Made by a program: the position numbers and the translations under genes. 64,000 nucleotides of DNA from Ischnura elegans (Eukaryota; Arthropoda; Insecta; Odonata; Coenagrionidae): assembly GCF_921293095.1 (NCBI RefSeq), contig NC_060252.1:5208001-5272000 (forward strand), in the 5' to 3' direction. How positions within the stretch are numbered: the first letter of the stretch is position 1; each line of letters opens with the position of its first letter. The notes under the pieces are model-generated. The model did not search any database. It had not been told where the DNA came from and was given only the letters and a program-made list of their open reading frames with translations. This document shows positions 45,480-56,160 of the stretch, one piece after another.

Positions 45480-48400
45480 GTAATTATAGCCGCCTTGTGG
45501 TTAACGACAACAATTCTTTCTGAGTGTCTTTTCACCAAAATGTTATTTTTTCAGTGCTTTCCAGAGGACAGTTACAATCCCTCATTCGAGGGCTCGTGTC
45601 TGCGTTTCCACATTCAAAAACCCCTACTATTTCGGTATATCCACACAGGTATTTTTCGCGATGCAGCGTAGCATCCAAAGATGCTGATGACAATGTTATA
45701 AAGAAAAATGAAGAATCACCTCCTGTTAAAGAAACCCCTAAAGGTGTTGTTCATGAATAGTTATTTATGTGAGTTCTTTGCAAGTATTTATAGTTTGACT
45801 AACTTGTGTTTACAATATAATTTTTCTTTGCTAGCCCCACCCAAAAAGAGACTACGGGTAGATTTAACTTCAACGTCCCTAGAAAGGAATTTTATTACTC
45901 CTGTGCGAGCTATGTCTGATTTTCTATTAAAACCTTCTGATTTGGAGAGCTTAAGAAAGATAAAAAGAAGGTCTCCGTATGAATCTGAACCACCCATCAC
46001 AGTGTACTGGAGGAGGGATGTGGAATCCAAGTTAGTCTGCATTCAAGTCATTCAGTTCATTCATTCATTGATATTTGTTGGGGGTAGATGTTAAGTCTTC
46101 AGATTTTTATGCTCTCGCTTGCTTTATACTTTGTCTTTAGGGCACTGGAGGTATGGAAAACCAAAGAAGCCCTAGCGAAAGAATTGGCCAAAAGAGATCT
46201 TGATAGGAAAAGATACCAGCAGAGTAAGTTTCTTAGTGCACATATTAACATTGTATAGCACGCATTAATTCCTCGTTTTGCGAGGTTTAATCACATTTGT
46301 TAATTTTTTTCACTCCAGGTATTTTCACCGTCAAGCAAGTCCTTAAGGACTTTCGGCGGGAGCAGTACAGGAAAGAACTTAACGATAAAGGATTGCTTGG
46401 TTCGTCAGGTCGTGTCGTTTTAACTGCAATTGCAATGTGAGTAATGTCTCGATGGTTTCAAATTCCCATTGAAAATCGTGAGAAGTACTCCTGCCCCTCT
46501 TCCACAGTCAACAATATTTGTGAATGGCACATTTATGTGTTTCCTAATGGTCACAATAGGTAAATTTTTCAGAAGACGAAGATGGCAGTCCCTATTTTTT
46601 CGTTCTCAATGCCTCAGTGTGACTGTCCGAGTGTAAAAAAGTCAGTCAAATTACGTTATTGATAGCTGTATTTGTAACTTGTATAATTTGCTGCTTGCGG
46701 TAATATTGATTGTGGAAACATTCAGATTAATTTAGAGTGGTTTTGAATGCAGGACTTTAAAATCTTAAGTTTTAACACACTTTTTCGAAATGGAAAGTTC
46801 CTAGCCAAATATCTCAGTAAATCACATAGTTTGTGCTATTTCACGTGGTTTTATGCATTATTGTTTGCATGCATTAAGATAACGTGCAGACTTTACTCAA
46901 AATATTTTGTTACAGGATATACTCTGAAAAATTAAATGCAAAAAAGGTGAAAATATTAAAATACGAATTGGCACTTGGCTGAAATAACATATTAATATCT
47001 AGCTTCTTATTTTTTCCTAGATCGGTTGGTACCAACCAATTGGACTTAAATTAGAAAGTATCAAATCTATGGTTAACGAGTTCACTTCATAGAACGGTGA
47101 CATTATAGAATCAAAAATAAGCGTGGTTATATTCCATACTATATTTATTTAAAACTGTACTGGTTTCCTTCTTTTCAGGTTATTATCAAGAGGTAAGCAG
47201 ATCGGTATCAGAAGCAAAAAGTGCTGTTCTGTTGCCTCTCGATAATGACGTGAAAAGGTCGAAATCATTAAACTCTACCTACTTTGATAAATATTATGTG
47301 GAATATGGAAAAGTTAATTTAGGGTATTATCAATTAGAAAGTTATTGTTGTAATGGTGAAGATAGGAACATCAGCTGATATCATAATGCTGGAACATTCT
47401 TAAATCTGTCAGAAGTTTGGTCTTAACCAATGGCGGATTTATGGGGGGCTTAGGGGGCTATAATTAGGGGGTTAACCCCCCCTTGGATATCCAATTTACA
47501 CTAGACAGAATGGTAATTTTGTTTGGACCCCCACTACTGCTGGGAGGTAAACCCCCACTTAGCCCCCCCCTTGTCCCTATTCTGGATCCGCCACTGGTCC
47601 TAACGTTATCTCAGCCTAATGAGAATCAATTTCTTCCCTTCTAGAAATGCAAGCAACTTCCTGTTCAAATTATTTGCTTGGCTCTACACGGGATCACACA
47701 GCATGTTTGCTGAAAGTATTCATTCTCTTGCTGACACAATCAATCAGCTAATCCTGGCTTATGGGATACATAAATCTGTGCAGGTATAGTTGCTAACTAG
47801 GCCATCCTTAGAAGTAGTCAAGTAGATTTGTAGTGCTTGAGGTGAGTGGTGATCTGATTTAACTATAGTTAATGAAAATTTAATGCAGAATTTTCTTATT
47901 GTATATATTCAGTCAAACCTCTTTCTAAAAAACCTCTGAACAAGGAAATGCATATCTCATTTCTGCAAAAACAATCATCCAGTATTCCTCCAATTAGCTA
48001 AACGTAGGCATTTTCACTAACTTTGCAGCAATCTTCTATACAGATTACATTTCTACACCACAAAGTAAAATTTGATCACCTCTTCAGAACAAAATATGTC
48101 GTAAGATTCCTCATTTTTCCAGGTGCTTTTATGGTGCATGGTGCAAATAGTCCAAGCGTTGCTTAAGATATAATTTCTAGTTTCATTTTTTTATGATGCG
48201 GGCAATTTTGCAAAAATGGCTTGCATTAGTTGATGTTTGTTGGAACATCACTTAAATGCATTGTTCTAATCACACCTGACAAGGAAAAATCATCTTGTAA
48301 AAGTACCAGAAGCATGGAAGTGGTGGAATGACATTCTATAAATATTAAAAGAAAATAGAGATGGCACTTTTCCACAGGTTTATTTAGAGTACGACGCATT

Positions 48401-51400
48401 TCAACCGTGATGTACTTGACGGTTGAAACGCATCGTACTTTAAATAAACTTGTGGAAAAGTGCCATCTCTATTTTCTTTTAATACTTATAAATCATCTTG
48501 TGCTGCAGCAACAATACAAGATGAGATCTAAGGGTCATAGAGGGCTCCTCCAAAGTTAAAATTTATGAATTGACTTAAGATATAAAGTTTTATCTTATTA
48601 ATTTGATCAATAACATCTGCTGTGAGTGAATAGTGAAATATTTATCATTCAACCAATATTGAGTTTTTATTGCGCTAGAACTTGCCAATCTCTTTAAAAC
48701 AAACCCCTGTATAAAACAATATTTTCCCAGTCCCAAGAAGTTCGTTAGAAAGAAGTTGGACAGTATACTACCATGTTTGTGCAGTTTAGATTAGATTGTG
48801 TGGTTGGGGATTTTCAAGAGGCACCCTGGACCTTCTTGGTCCATTGTGAAGATCCCATGTGTTCCCTGCCTGCGATATACTGACAGCAGACAAAAGCTCC
48901 ATGGATAAAGTATCCATAGTCATCCATGCAATACCTTGGCCCAACATTACATACCTAACTTAAGTGTTCTAACGGGAACTTGTGTATCATTGTGGTGAGG
49001 CCCTTGCCCAGTTTCACTCAATGAGATAAATATTTGCCTTTGGGTAATCAAGGAAAAGTGAGGAATTTGAAATGGGTGAGTGAATGAATCGGAATATGGG
49101 AATCTTGCAACTGCCAAGTATTATTGTCATTCATTATAGTTCGTTGCGTGTATGTATTTCCCCGCTTGGAGACCCCCAAATGTGGCAGATCAGAGCTCCA
49201 CTCTCTGCAGTGGCTCGAGCAGAACTTTGTCTGAATGAATGGTTTACCTCAGATGTGCGATGCCTCCTTCTCTTTCCTAAACTCATGTATTTGTCCTCTC
49301 ATTCATGCACATAGGGTGCAGATTCAATCCATCCGTATGGCTACAGCAACATGAAATACGTTGCTTCTCTGGTGTCTGGAGTGGGGATATTCTGTGTTGG
49401 CACTGGGCTCTCCATCTACCACGGTATAATCGGTCTTCTTCATCCCTCACCAATGGAATCTTTCTATTGGGTAAGCATGCAATGTAGTCTGTGTTGTAAT
49501 TAATTTCAGAATGCAATTAGATTTGACCATAATGCAGTCAAATTGATTCATATTTACTCTCTACAGTTAAGAAACTGTTCAGTTTAAAGCTTCCATGAGC
49601 ACTCACTACATCATCTAGAGGAAGTTTTGTGAATTTTAGAAATAGTCACACATAAGATGACTTTGCCTGGGAAAAAAATGTTTCTATTTTATTTGTGGGT
49701 GTTAGAAATTTTTCACAATTAACAAAGAAACATAGTTTATCTTTTTAAATCGATTGGCATCAAATATGCCTTTTGGGTTTAATAAACTAAATTTGGAAAC
49801 TTGTGTATTGCAGTCCTATGTGGTTGATTGGAAACCATAAATCAAAGGAGACCCACCACTATCAGTTAATAGATAAGTAATGTGCCAGCAAGTTTGAATA
49901 TTGATTCACAATGAGAAAATGGTGTGGAGAAAAAATATCATGAATTTTCCAAAAATTGTATATTGTTGAAGATTACGTTTTAATATTAGAGAGCTACTTC
50001 GATTTTTTTTGCTGTGTATACAATGATACATTTTTATGCCCTGGGATATATGTATATACAGTACAATTTTTGCCACCTCTCATATTCTTTGTCTTTGATT
50101 AAATATATTCCATAAACTTACCCATATTTAGGCCTGATTACTAGAGACATTAAAATGTACAAGTTAATGTGTGAATGCACGAGCAATATCAGTGGAATGG
50201 ATCATATACAGTTGTATGAACCATATTAAAAGACTTTAGATTCATTTTCTTCTAATGCATTTACATATAAAATTGGGTGGTTTTTTAGTCCGTTCTCATG
50301 TTCATGCATTTACATATGTATATGCAACTTGAAAATGTTTATACACTAATTAAATCTATATTGCAGTGTTGCATGTATTCATACTTGATATTCCTTGATG
50401 AGGCATTTGCCTCAAATACAACCCAGTTTGAGAAAGACGAAGTATGAAAGATAATGAATGACACAATAAAAAACGCTCACACGACTAGATTTTTGTGGCA
50501 CAACCACCTTCCTTGGAGTTGCAAAAAATATATGTATGGATAGATGTATGTATATGGTGGAAAAAGCTAGAAATCAGAGGGTAAAAATGGAAAGACAGTT
50601 AGTTTGCTTGGGATTTTCATGCAGTTTAATTTTCCTTTTGCAGGCTTTCTTCATTCTCGGAGGTTCGTTAGTGTCAGAAGGGGCCACTTTGCTTGTTGCT
50701 GTGAATTCCATCAGGAAGGGAGCCATGGCATGCGGAATGACTTTCACGGAATATGGTGTGTATGCTTCACAACATAGATCATTTATGAAGGTGGTAGAAT
50801 ATAACATAAAATGCAAAACAGTATTATTGTGGGTCATAGTCCCTTAGAACGTGAAATTAAAAATGTGATACTGGTAAAAAATAAAAGTATACTTAAGTTT
50901 GTAAGAGCTTGAAGCCAGCTGAAAGAAAATAAAAAGAAAAACAGGCAACCAAGCAGTTACCAAGGTAGTTGACCCAACCAACGTGCATAGGTGGTCAGGA
51001 GAACACGTATCACACTGTAGTAAATGAAAAATTGGCAAATAAATTGGAAAAGTGATTATATAATTTGTAAAAATTAACACCATAATTGGTAGCATTAATA
51101 TCTCATTGTGAATTATTGTTTTGCAAATTATAGATTTCAAAAATTGATTGGAGAATATAACCGAAACAAAAATTTAACCATATTTCTTTTGAATTGCGAC
51201 ACATTCCTAGAGAGTTTGATATTGTTAGAGCAATGAGTACATAAGTTTGAAGGACGTTACGGCTGTAGAATTGAAGTATTAATTTGGCACAATTTATACA
51301 CACAGGAATAAACAATCAAATCATGCTGTTGGCCTGAGCTCATTGCTCAAGTCAAAGTATCGGGATTGTTCTCTCAGACCAGAAATCCCCATTCAACATT

Positions 51401-54400
51401 TCTCTCAGGTTTCAAACAAGATAAAAACATGAGTTGCCGTCCACCTTTTGTGAGTTGCTGGTGTTATGTGCTAGAGGTCTGGTCCATTTACTTGTTCAGG
51501 AAGCACCTTTTATTGAAGGAAAAAATTGCTAATGAGAATTGGCTCTTATGATGCATATTTTATGCTATTTTATTTCATTAATCTTCACCTGTCCCCTGAA
51601 AACAGTTCATGAAAGGCCCTCACATTGGGGGAATCCAACAATCCATAATGTGAGTGCTCTGAATAGGGGAAACCTACCTAACATTGAAGGTGTGTTCGAT
51701 GGGCGAGGACTTGCCCTCCCACCACCATGGCTGGCGTATGAATTTATGACATTGACCCTCTGGTTTTGTATGCCTTGTCTTCACTTAATAAATAGGTAGA
51801 TACTGTGAAAAATTTTACGTGTGGGGAAATTATTATTGTTATTCCTATTTTTTTCCTGAATCCTAAGTATTCACCATCCATCCATTAGAATGAGTCCTGG
51901 ATAAATCTGACTTTGGTACATTCTCAGGAACCTAATTTATTTGCATGCTGTATACTTAACTAGTGGCAAGCCTGAGAAAAAGGTAATGAGTTATATTCTG
52001 TTTGATCCAGCAGACATGTTTTTCATTATTACATACTCGCATTGGCATTTTGATTCACATGAAACCCTCGTCTTACGTTCTATATGTTTGATATGTATTG
52101 TGATGAATGGCAATTTCTCTCATGCCTTGTTCCCTCTCTCACTACAGTTCTCCGAGGGCAGGACCCGAGCGTCAATGTGGTGCTCATGGAGGACTTTGCT
52201 GCTGTGATCAGTGTTGGTGTGGCCGGATCGTGTATGGCCCTGAGTGTGGCCCTGGGAAGTCCTACGCCGGATGCCGTGGGGTCCCTTCTGGTGGGCGGAA
52301 TATTGGGGGCTGTCGCATCATTCATTATTTACACCAACTCAGCTGCTCTTGTTGGCAGGTAATTTCCCTACATGCAGATTATTTCCACCTTGTGAAGTTG
52401 GTCTCTCATGGGGTGAAATTATCAGCAGCTATTAATTTGAAAGTGTTCGTTTTTAGTTTTGAAGTGGTACATGATGCTAAATGGTGTCCGTTCTATTTTC
52501 TCTCAGATCAATCCCGCAACATCGGTTGGAAGTTATAAATTCTCAGCTGGAGAGTGACGTGATGATTCGTGCAATATATGACGTCAAAGGGATAGACATG
52601 GGGAACTCTCTCGTTCGATACAAAGCTGAAGTAGATTTCGATGGGCGTGAACTCACCAGGTCTTACTTGGACAAGCAAGATCTAAACACTCTCCTTGAGG
52701 TTAGTCATTCATTTATATGTGCTTTTTAATGTTCTATCGTTATTTCAGGGGTGTATTTTTAAGATAAGATTATTAGGTACAGGAAGATAAAATTTTATTT
52801 ACTTTTGGACTCGACTCTTATGGATGTGATGTGCATACTTATCTTGTTTCTGTAGGAGGTGAAAGACATGCAGAACATTGATGAAATGGAAGCCTTTCTC
52901 TTGAAGCATGGCGAGAACATAGTGGACATGTTAGGTGCTGAAATAGATCGCATTGAAGCTAAGCTCAGAGTAAGTAAAGTTTATGTCTTTTCAGTGCACG
53001 ACATCATATTACGTGTTTAAGTGGACCTGAATATATTTTCACCTGAGCTGTCAAATCTCAAATTTCAGTTTTTCTAAATTTTTTAACAATTCTAAATTTG
53101 AGATTTAATTATCTACACATTTTATTTTCAATTAAGCCACTCATTCCAATTTTCTCATCTTAATTAGGAGTTATTCATCATTTTTCATTAATAGCATTTT
53201 TAAATAAAGCTTAATTTACTACAAATCCTCCATTTCATTCCTGTAAGTCATGCATTAAATTACACTACAATTGAGTGGGTGAGAAGGCAAGGGGTGCAAG
53301 CGATTTCTTGTTTCCAAACAGAGTTAGAGGTTAAAGGAAACAAACAAGATCAACTACAGTAGACTCTCGTTAATACGAACAACGTTGTTACGAAGTTCTC
53401 GTTATTACGAAGCAAATCGTTGGTCCCGTCGAAAGGGCCTATCCAAGCTATAGTAAAAGAAACGTTATTACGAAATTTTCGTTTTTACGAAATTACGAAC
53501 TTATGTCCCGGTCCCAGCAGTTACAATATGAACTTTATTACGAAGTTGCACGCACAAGCCACGGTATTTAGGTGGATATTCACTACACTTAAGTTTCAAT
53601 AATTGCGCCACGTTTAAGTTATTCTCGTTTACTGTGCCTAAGAGCGTCAATTATGGTTCTTTATTCAGTTTACACGCAACATCATATAACTAGCTTCATT
53701 CCTGTGTAGTCAGGGTGCCCTACTCATAACCGTTCGTAAATAGGATGTACAGTCAGACCTCTTCCTATGCACATTCGATTTACGAATTTTCAGAGATAGG
53801 AGCATTCAAAATTTTCAAATTTCAAATTTGGCGCCTTTCGATTTGGCCGATACTACGCGGTGTGGCGCTGGGAAACTCTCACTGTGATCATGATCTGAAT
53901 AAGGTATCAATGAAAATGGTGTGAATTTAGGAACTGTTCAACGTTTCGCCCGTTCTTCGTCACCGCGGGGAGCTATTTTTTCGGCTCCGAATGCATCGCA
54001 GGCCCCGCTATATCAGTTCGCCACAAGCGTGAGTAAGCGCATACGTGTGATGCAGTGTTGCATCCCGCAGGATAACCTTACTCTGCGATAAATTACATAC
54101 AGTCCGGCTGGCGAGGGTTGTCCGATTACGGCACAATAGGATGGGCGGATAATCCTGCGCCAGCACGGTTTAAAGCCAACCGCTGTCCCCCAAACGCACC
54201 TCACACCCTCGCCTAGTCATACAACGTTGTCAAATGCATAAACGAACACCAAAATAAGCCTGATCCACCAAAATAAGCCCATTCTTCGAATCACAGAACA
54301 AGTGATTATTCCTCTAGGTCCTTGACGCTCGTCGTCCCTTCCGGATCTTTTCTTCACGGAACACTTTGTAAGCGTTTCCCTTTCTTACCTGGCAGCCTTG

Positions 54401-55516
54401 CCCCCTCCCCAGACCTAGACCATTTGGTCTGTAATTGGGCAACTCTCGGTGGCCGGACTGTAATTTTATCAACCTAGGAACAAGGTCTTGGGACGCATCG
54501 AGTTTGAATATCGGAGTTCATGTATTCGGGAAGATATCAACCCTCGATTGCGTCATGGCGCAGTCTTCTGTTGAAAAACTGAAACGCATTTTCCTGTTTA
54601 TATTTATTTCCGCGTAATTTAATCGCATTTATAATACACTATTCCTTTCGACGATTCCTAAAAGAAACGTTCTTACGAACTTCGTTATTACGAACCTCCG
54701 ATTTTTCGGTCCCGTGAACTTCGTAATAACGAGAGTCTACTGTAGATATTTAGTGGTACATCAGATCTTCTACTCTATGTCATCTCAAATCAGATACTCA
54801 CCCATATCCCATGGCAACCAAGTTTTTGTGTATTGCTTCTAACAATTAACTTTACCCGACTCTGTTGAGAAAATAATCACTTGTACCCCATGGCTTCTCA
54901 CCCCCTCAATTCAAATTCAACAATTTTCTGCATTTAGTTTGTAAATATGTATGTCGGTAGATATACCTAATTTTTCGATGCTGAATTCAGTGTAGAAAAC
55001 AATTTTTCTCTGTCAAATCATGTTTCCAAGGTACACTTTAAAAAAAAAATAGCATTGTTGAACTAAGTTTTTGTGTTAGAATTGTTGGGGGTGGACTTTC
55101 ATTACCCTGAAGAATATGTGTCTCGCATAGCAGACCTTATGCTTTCTTTTACTAAAAATTGATCTAAGTTTAAAAATTAGACATACAAAGAACTGTGAAA
55201 TATTTCATATAAGGAAAACATTTTTTTCCTTAGTGGAGTTCCAAAAAAGGGGGGGTCTTAGATCCGTGCAAATACGGTACATGTGTAATGTTTCATGACA
55301 TACTTGCGTTATTACTTCCATTGTGTTATGAACCATGAATGTATGAAAGTTTTTATAATTTTGAAATACCCCAATTGCCTTTAATAACAATTGTCAATCA
55401 TCTAAAGAATACTATTTGCTATTAATCTTAACTTAAAATTTAATTGTTTGTCTTTCATTTTTTCCTATCAGGAAAAATATCCTGAAATCCGGCACTGCGA
55501 CTTGGAGATTCTCTAG
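45386..55516 (+). CDS. SLC30A9: SLC30A9 (ZnT9) mitochondrial zinc transporter, complete gene (12 coding exons)
   Basis: The exons are 45386-45479, 45555-45743, 45835-46030, 46141-46223, 46319-46436, 47645-47783, 49315-49470, 50644-50755, 52148-52358, 52507-52699, 52856-52969 and 55472-55516. Phases agree throughout and the product is 549 residues, near the human length. An in-frame TAG lies 6 bases before the ATG. The N-terminus (MLHRSRFLARLACRNTCRHV) is basic and looks like a mitochondrial presequence, which fits the known role of SLC30A9 in exporting zinc from mitochondria. The family-specific region ERNFITPVRAMSDFLL and LRKIKRRSPYE precedes six predicted membrane segments. The metal-site motif HSLAD has His253 and Asp257 in TM2. 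The C-terminal domain (DGRELTRSYLDKQD, LKHGENIVDMLGAEID) ends HCDLEIL, as in the human protein. Confidence 0.95.
45555..45743 (+). CDS. SLC30A9: SLC30A9 coding exon 2
   Basis: The acceptor is TTTTTTCAG and the donor is GTGTTG (weak). It encodes LSRGQLQSLIRGLVS to PVKETPK, a poorly conserved stretch that probably extends the targeting region. Confidence 0.72.
45835..46030 (+). CDS. SLC30A9: SLC30A9 coding exon 3
   Basis: This exon encodes PPKKRLRVDL, then the family signature ERNFITPVRAMSDFLLKPSD and KIKRRSPYESE to RRDVESK. The acceptor is CTTTGCTAG and the donor GTTAGT, phase 2. Confidence 0.92.
46141..46223 (+). CDS. SLC30A9: SLC30A9 coding exon 4
   Basis: This exon encodes ALEVWKTKEALAKELAKRDL and DRKRYQQ, a charged helix before the membrane domain. 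Donor GTAAGT. Confidence 0.9.
46319..46436 (+). CDS. SLC30A9: SLC30A9 coding exon 5
   Basis: This exon encodes IFTVKQVLKDFRREQYRKEL and the start of TM1 (GRVVLTAIAI). The acceptor is TCACTCCAG and the donor GTGAGT, phase 2. Confidence 0.9.
46437..47427 (+). other. SLC30A9 intron 5, first part
   Basis: AT-rich intronic sequence with no recognised coding segment or element before the hAT-like MITE. Confidence 0.5.
47428..47596. mobile_element. hAT-like MITE in SLC30A9 intron 5
   Basis: The ends are CAATGGCGGAT and ATCCGCCACTG. The 169-bp element is flanked by gtcttaac (47420-47427) and gtcctaac (47597-47604), an 8-bp duplication with one difference. The interior has G-runs and C-runs that can pair. 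It ends 48 bp upstream of exon 6. Confidence 0.8.
47645..47783 (+). CDS. SLC30A9: SLC30A9 coding exon 6
   Basis: This exon encodes the rest of TM1 and TM2: NASNFLFKLFAWLYTGS and FAESIHSLADTINQLIL. It carries the HxxxD zinc-site motif. Donor GTATAG. Confidence 0.95.
48343..48484. repeat. 142-bp foldback hairpin in SLC30A9 intron 6
   Basis: Two arms of about 66 bases, starting TATTAAAAGAAAATAGAGAT and ending ATCTCTATTTTCTTTTAATA, are nearly perfect inverted copies around a loop of about 10 bases. Only a handful of mismatches are visible (for example ACAGGT against ACTTGT). It has no obvious target duplication. It may be a foldback MITE. Once transcribed it would form long double-stranded RNA. 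Confidence 0.85.
48485..49314 (+). other. SLC30A9 intron 6, distal part
   Basis: No element is firmly recognised. A repeat-like stretch at about 48810-49040 could not be assigned. Confidence 0.4.
49315..49470 (+). CDS. SLC30A9: SLC30A9 coding exon 7
   Basis: This exon encodes the SIHPYGYSNMKYVASLVSGV loop, then TM3 (GIFCVGTGLSIYHG) and LLHPSPMESFYW. Donor GTAAGC, phase 0. Confidence 0.95.
49471..52147 (+). other. SLC30A9 introns 7 and 8 around exon 8
   Basis: Apart from exon 8 (50644-50755), this AT-rich sequence shows no TIR pair, LTR or coding fragment I can name. Confidence 0.45.
50644..50755 (+). CDS. SLC30A9: SLC30A9 coding exon 8
   Basis: This exon encodes TM4, FILGGSLVSEGATLLVAVN, then SIRKGAMACGMTFTEY. 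The acceptor is CCTTTTGCAG and the donor GTGTGT, phase 1. Confidence 0.95.
52148..52358 (+). CDS. SLC30A9: SLC30A9 coding exon 9
   Basis: This exon encodes DPSVNVVLMEDFAAVISVGV (TM5) and DAVGSLLVGGILGAVASF (TM6), ending TNSAALVGR. Donor GTAATT. It is the most conserved exon of the transporter core. Confidence 0.95.
52507..52699 (+). CDS. SLC30A9: SLC30A9 coding exon 10
   Basis: This exon encodes the C-terminal soluble domain, IYDVKGIDMGNSLVRYKAEV and DFDGRELTRSYLDKQDLN. Donor GTTAGT, phase 0. Confidence 0.95.
52856..52969 (+). CDS. SLC30A9: SLC30A9 coding exon 11
   Basis: This exon encodes EVKDMQNIDEMEAFLLKHGE and NIVDMLGAEIDRIEAKLR. The acceptor is TTTCTGTAG and the donor GTAAGT, phase 0. 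Confidence 0.95.
53357..54742. mobile_element. Composite Tigger-like MITE, copy 2 (SLC30A9 intron 11, reversed)
   Basis: The ends are CAGTAGACTCTCGTTAATAC and GTAATAACGAGAGTCTACTG, flanked by TA at 53355-53356 and 54743-54744. Read on the - strand it aligns along its full length with 36017-37394, including the internal blocks around TATTCAGATxATG and CCGCGTAG. A nested MITE sits 282 bp from its right end. Confidence 0.85.
54100..54460. mobile_element. MITE nested in composite copy 2
   Basis: The ends are CAGTCCGGCTGGCGAGGGTT and CTCTCGGTGGCCGGACTG, with TA at 54098-54099 and 54461-54462. It is the reverse orientation of the 36289-36641 copy, as expected if the whole host element is reversed. 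Confidence 0.82.
55215..55278. mobile_element. Terminal fragment of the CCGTATTTGCACG element family
   Basis: On the - strand it reads CCGTATTTGCACGGATCTAA, then GACCCCCCCTTTTTTGGAAC, matching the left end of 33807-35851 with a short deletion. TA follows at 55279-55280. No second end is visible nearby. Confidence 0.6.
55472..55516 (+). CDS. SLC30A9: SLC30A9 coding exon 12 with stop
   Basis: This exon encodes the last 14 residues, EKYPEIRHCDLEIL, then TAG. The acceptor is TTTCCTATCAG. The end matches the human C-terminus closely. Intron 11 (2.5 kb) holds the composite MITE. Confidence 0.93.
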   Translation, partial: EKYPEIRHCDLEIL

Positions 55517-56160
55517 CCCACAGAAGAGTGTTGACAGCTTACAACTAAGGCATTACCACTTTGTGATATGCGTGAAATTTTTATTCATGTACAAATTTAT
55601 TTATTTTATTACTTCTATTATCACAAGAATATTTTTCCAATGAAATTTTATACATTTTTAGAGTTTTTCTTTGGTTTAATCTTAAGGAATATTAATTTAA
55701 ATCTGATGGTAAATAACCTGGGAGGGAATATAATCTGTATCTGCAATGAAATAGATAATAGTTTCATGTAGGGCTGCACTCATCTGTTCCAAGTGACACA
55801 CTGTCTAGGTAGTGGCATACATATATAATAGCAAAAAAGAAAAAAAGTCTTGCTTTTCACTACTATTGCATTATTACCACTACATTTTCTTTTGCTTTTC
55901 TCATCATACATCAGTCTACAGAATGCTCTTTGGCTATTATCAATTATTGTTTTCACAGCCGCACTATTCCTAAGTCAGAGATTACCCAATGTACGTATTG
56001 AGGAAAGCCTTTCACGCTCCGAGTATAGTTAGATCCTTGCTTTGCATAAAAAAGGAAGTCCAAATAATTTGCTTTTCTGATTCTCTGCCTTTTGGGCAAA
56101 AAGCAACCCTTTTAACAATTGTGATGTAAAAAAAATAAAGTCTCCAGGATTAGAAAAAAT
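55517..56160 (+). other. SLC30A9: Probable SLC30A9 3' UTR
   Basis: AT-rich sequence after the stop codon, with an AATAAA at 56134-56139 as the first good polyadenylation signal. Later AATAAA hexamers near 59940 could serve longer transcripts. Confidence 0.45.

Noticed and set aside
50844-51140. 98-codon - strand open frame in SLC30A9 intron 8
   Set aside because: Low-complexity, hydrophobic translation of AT-rich DNA with no recognisable family.
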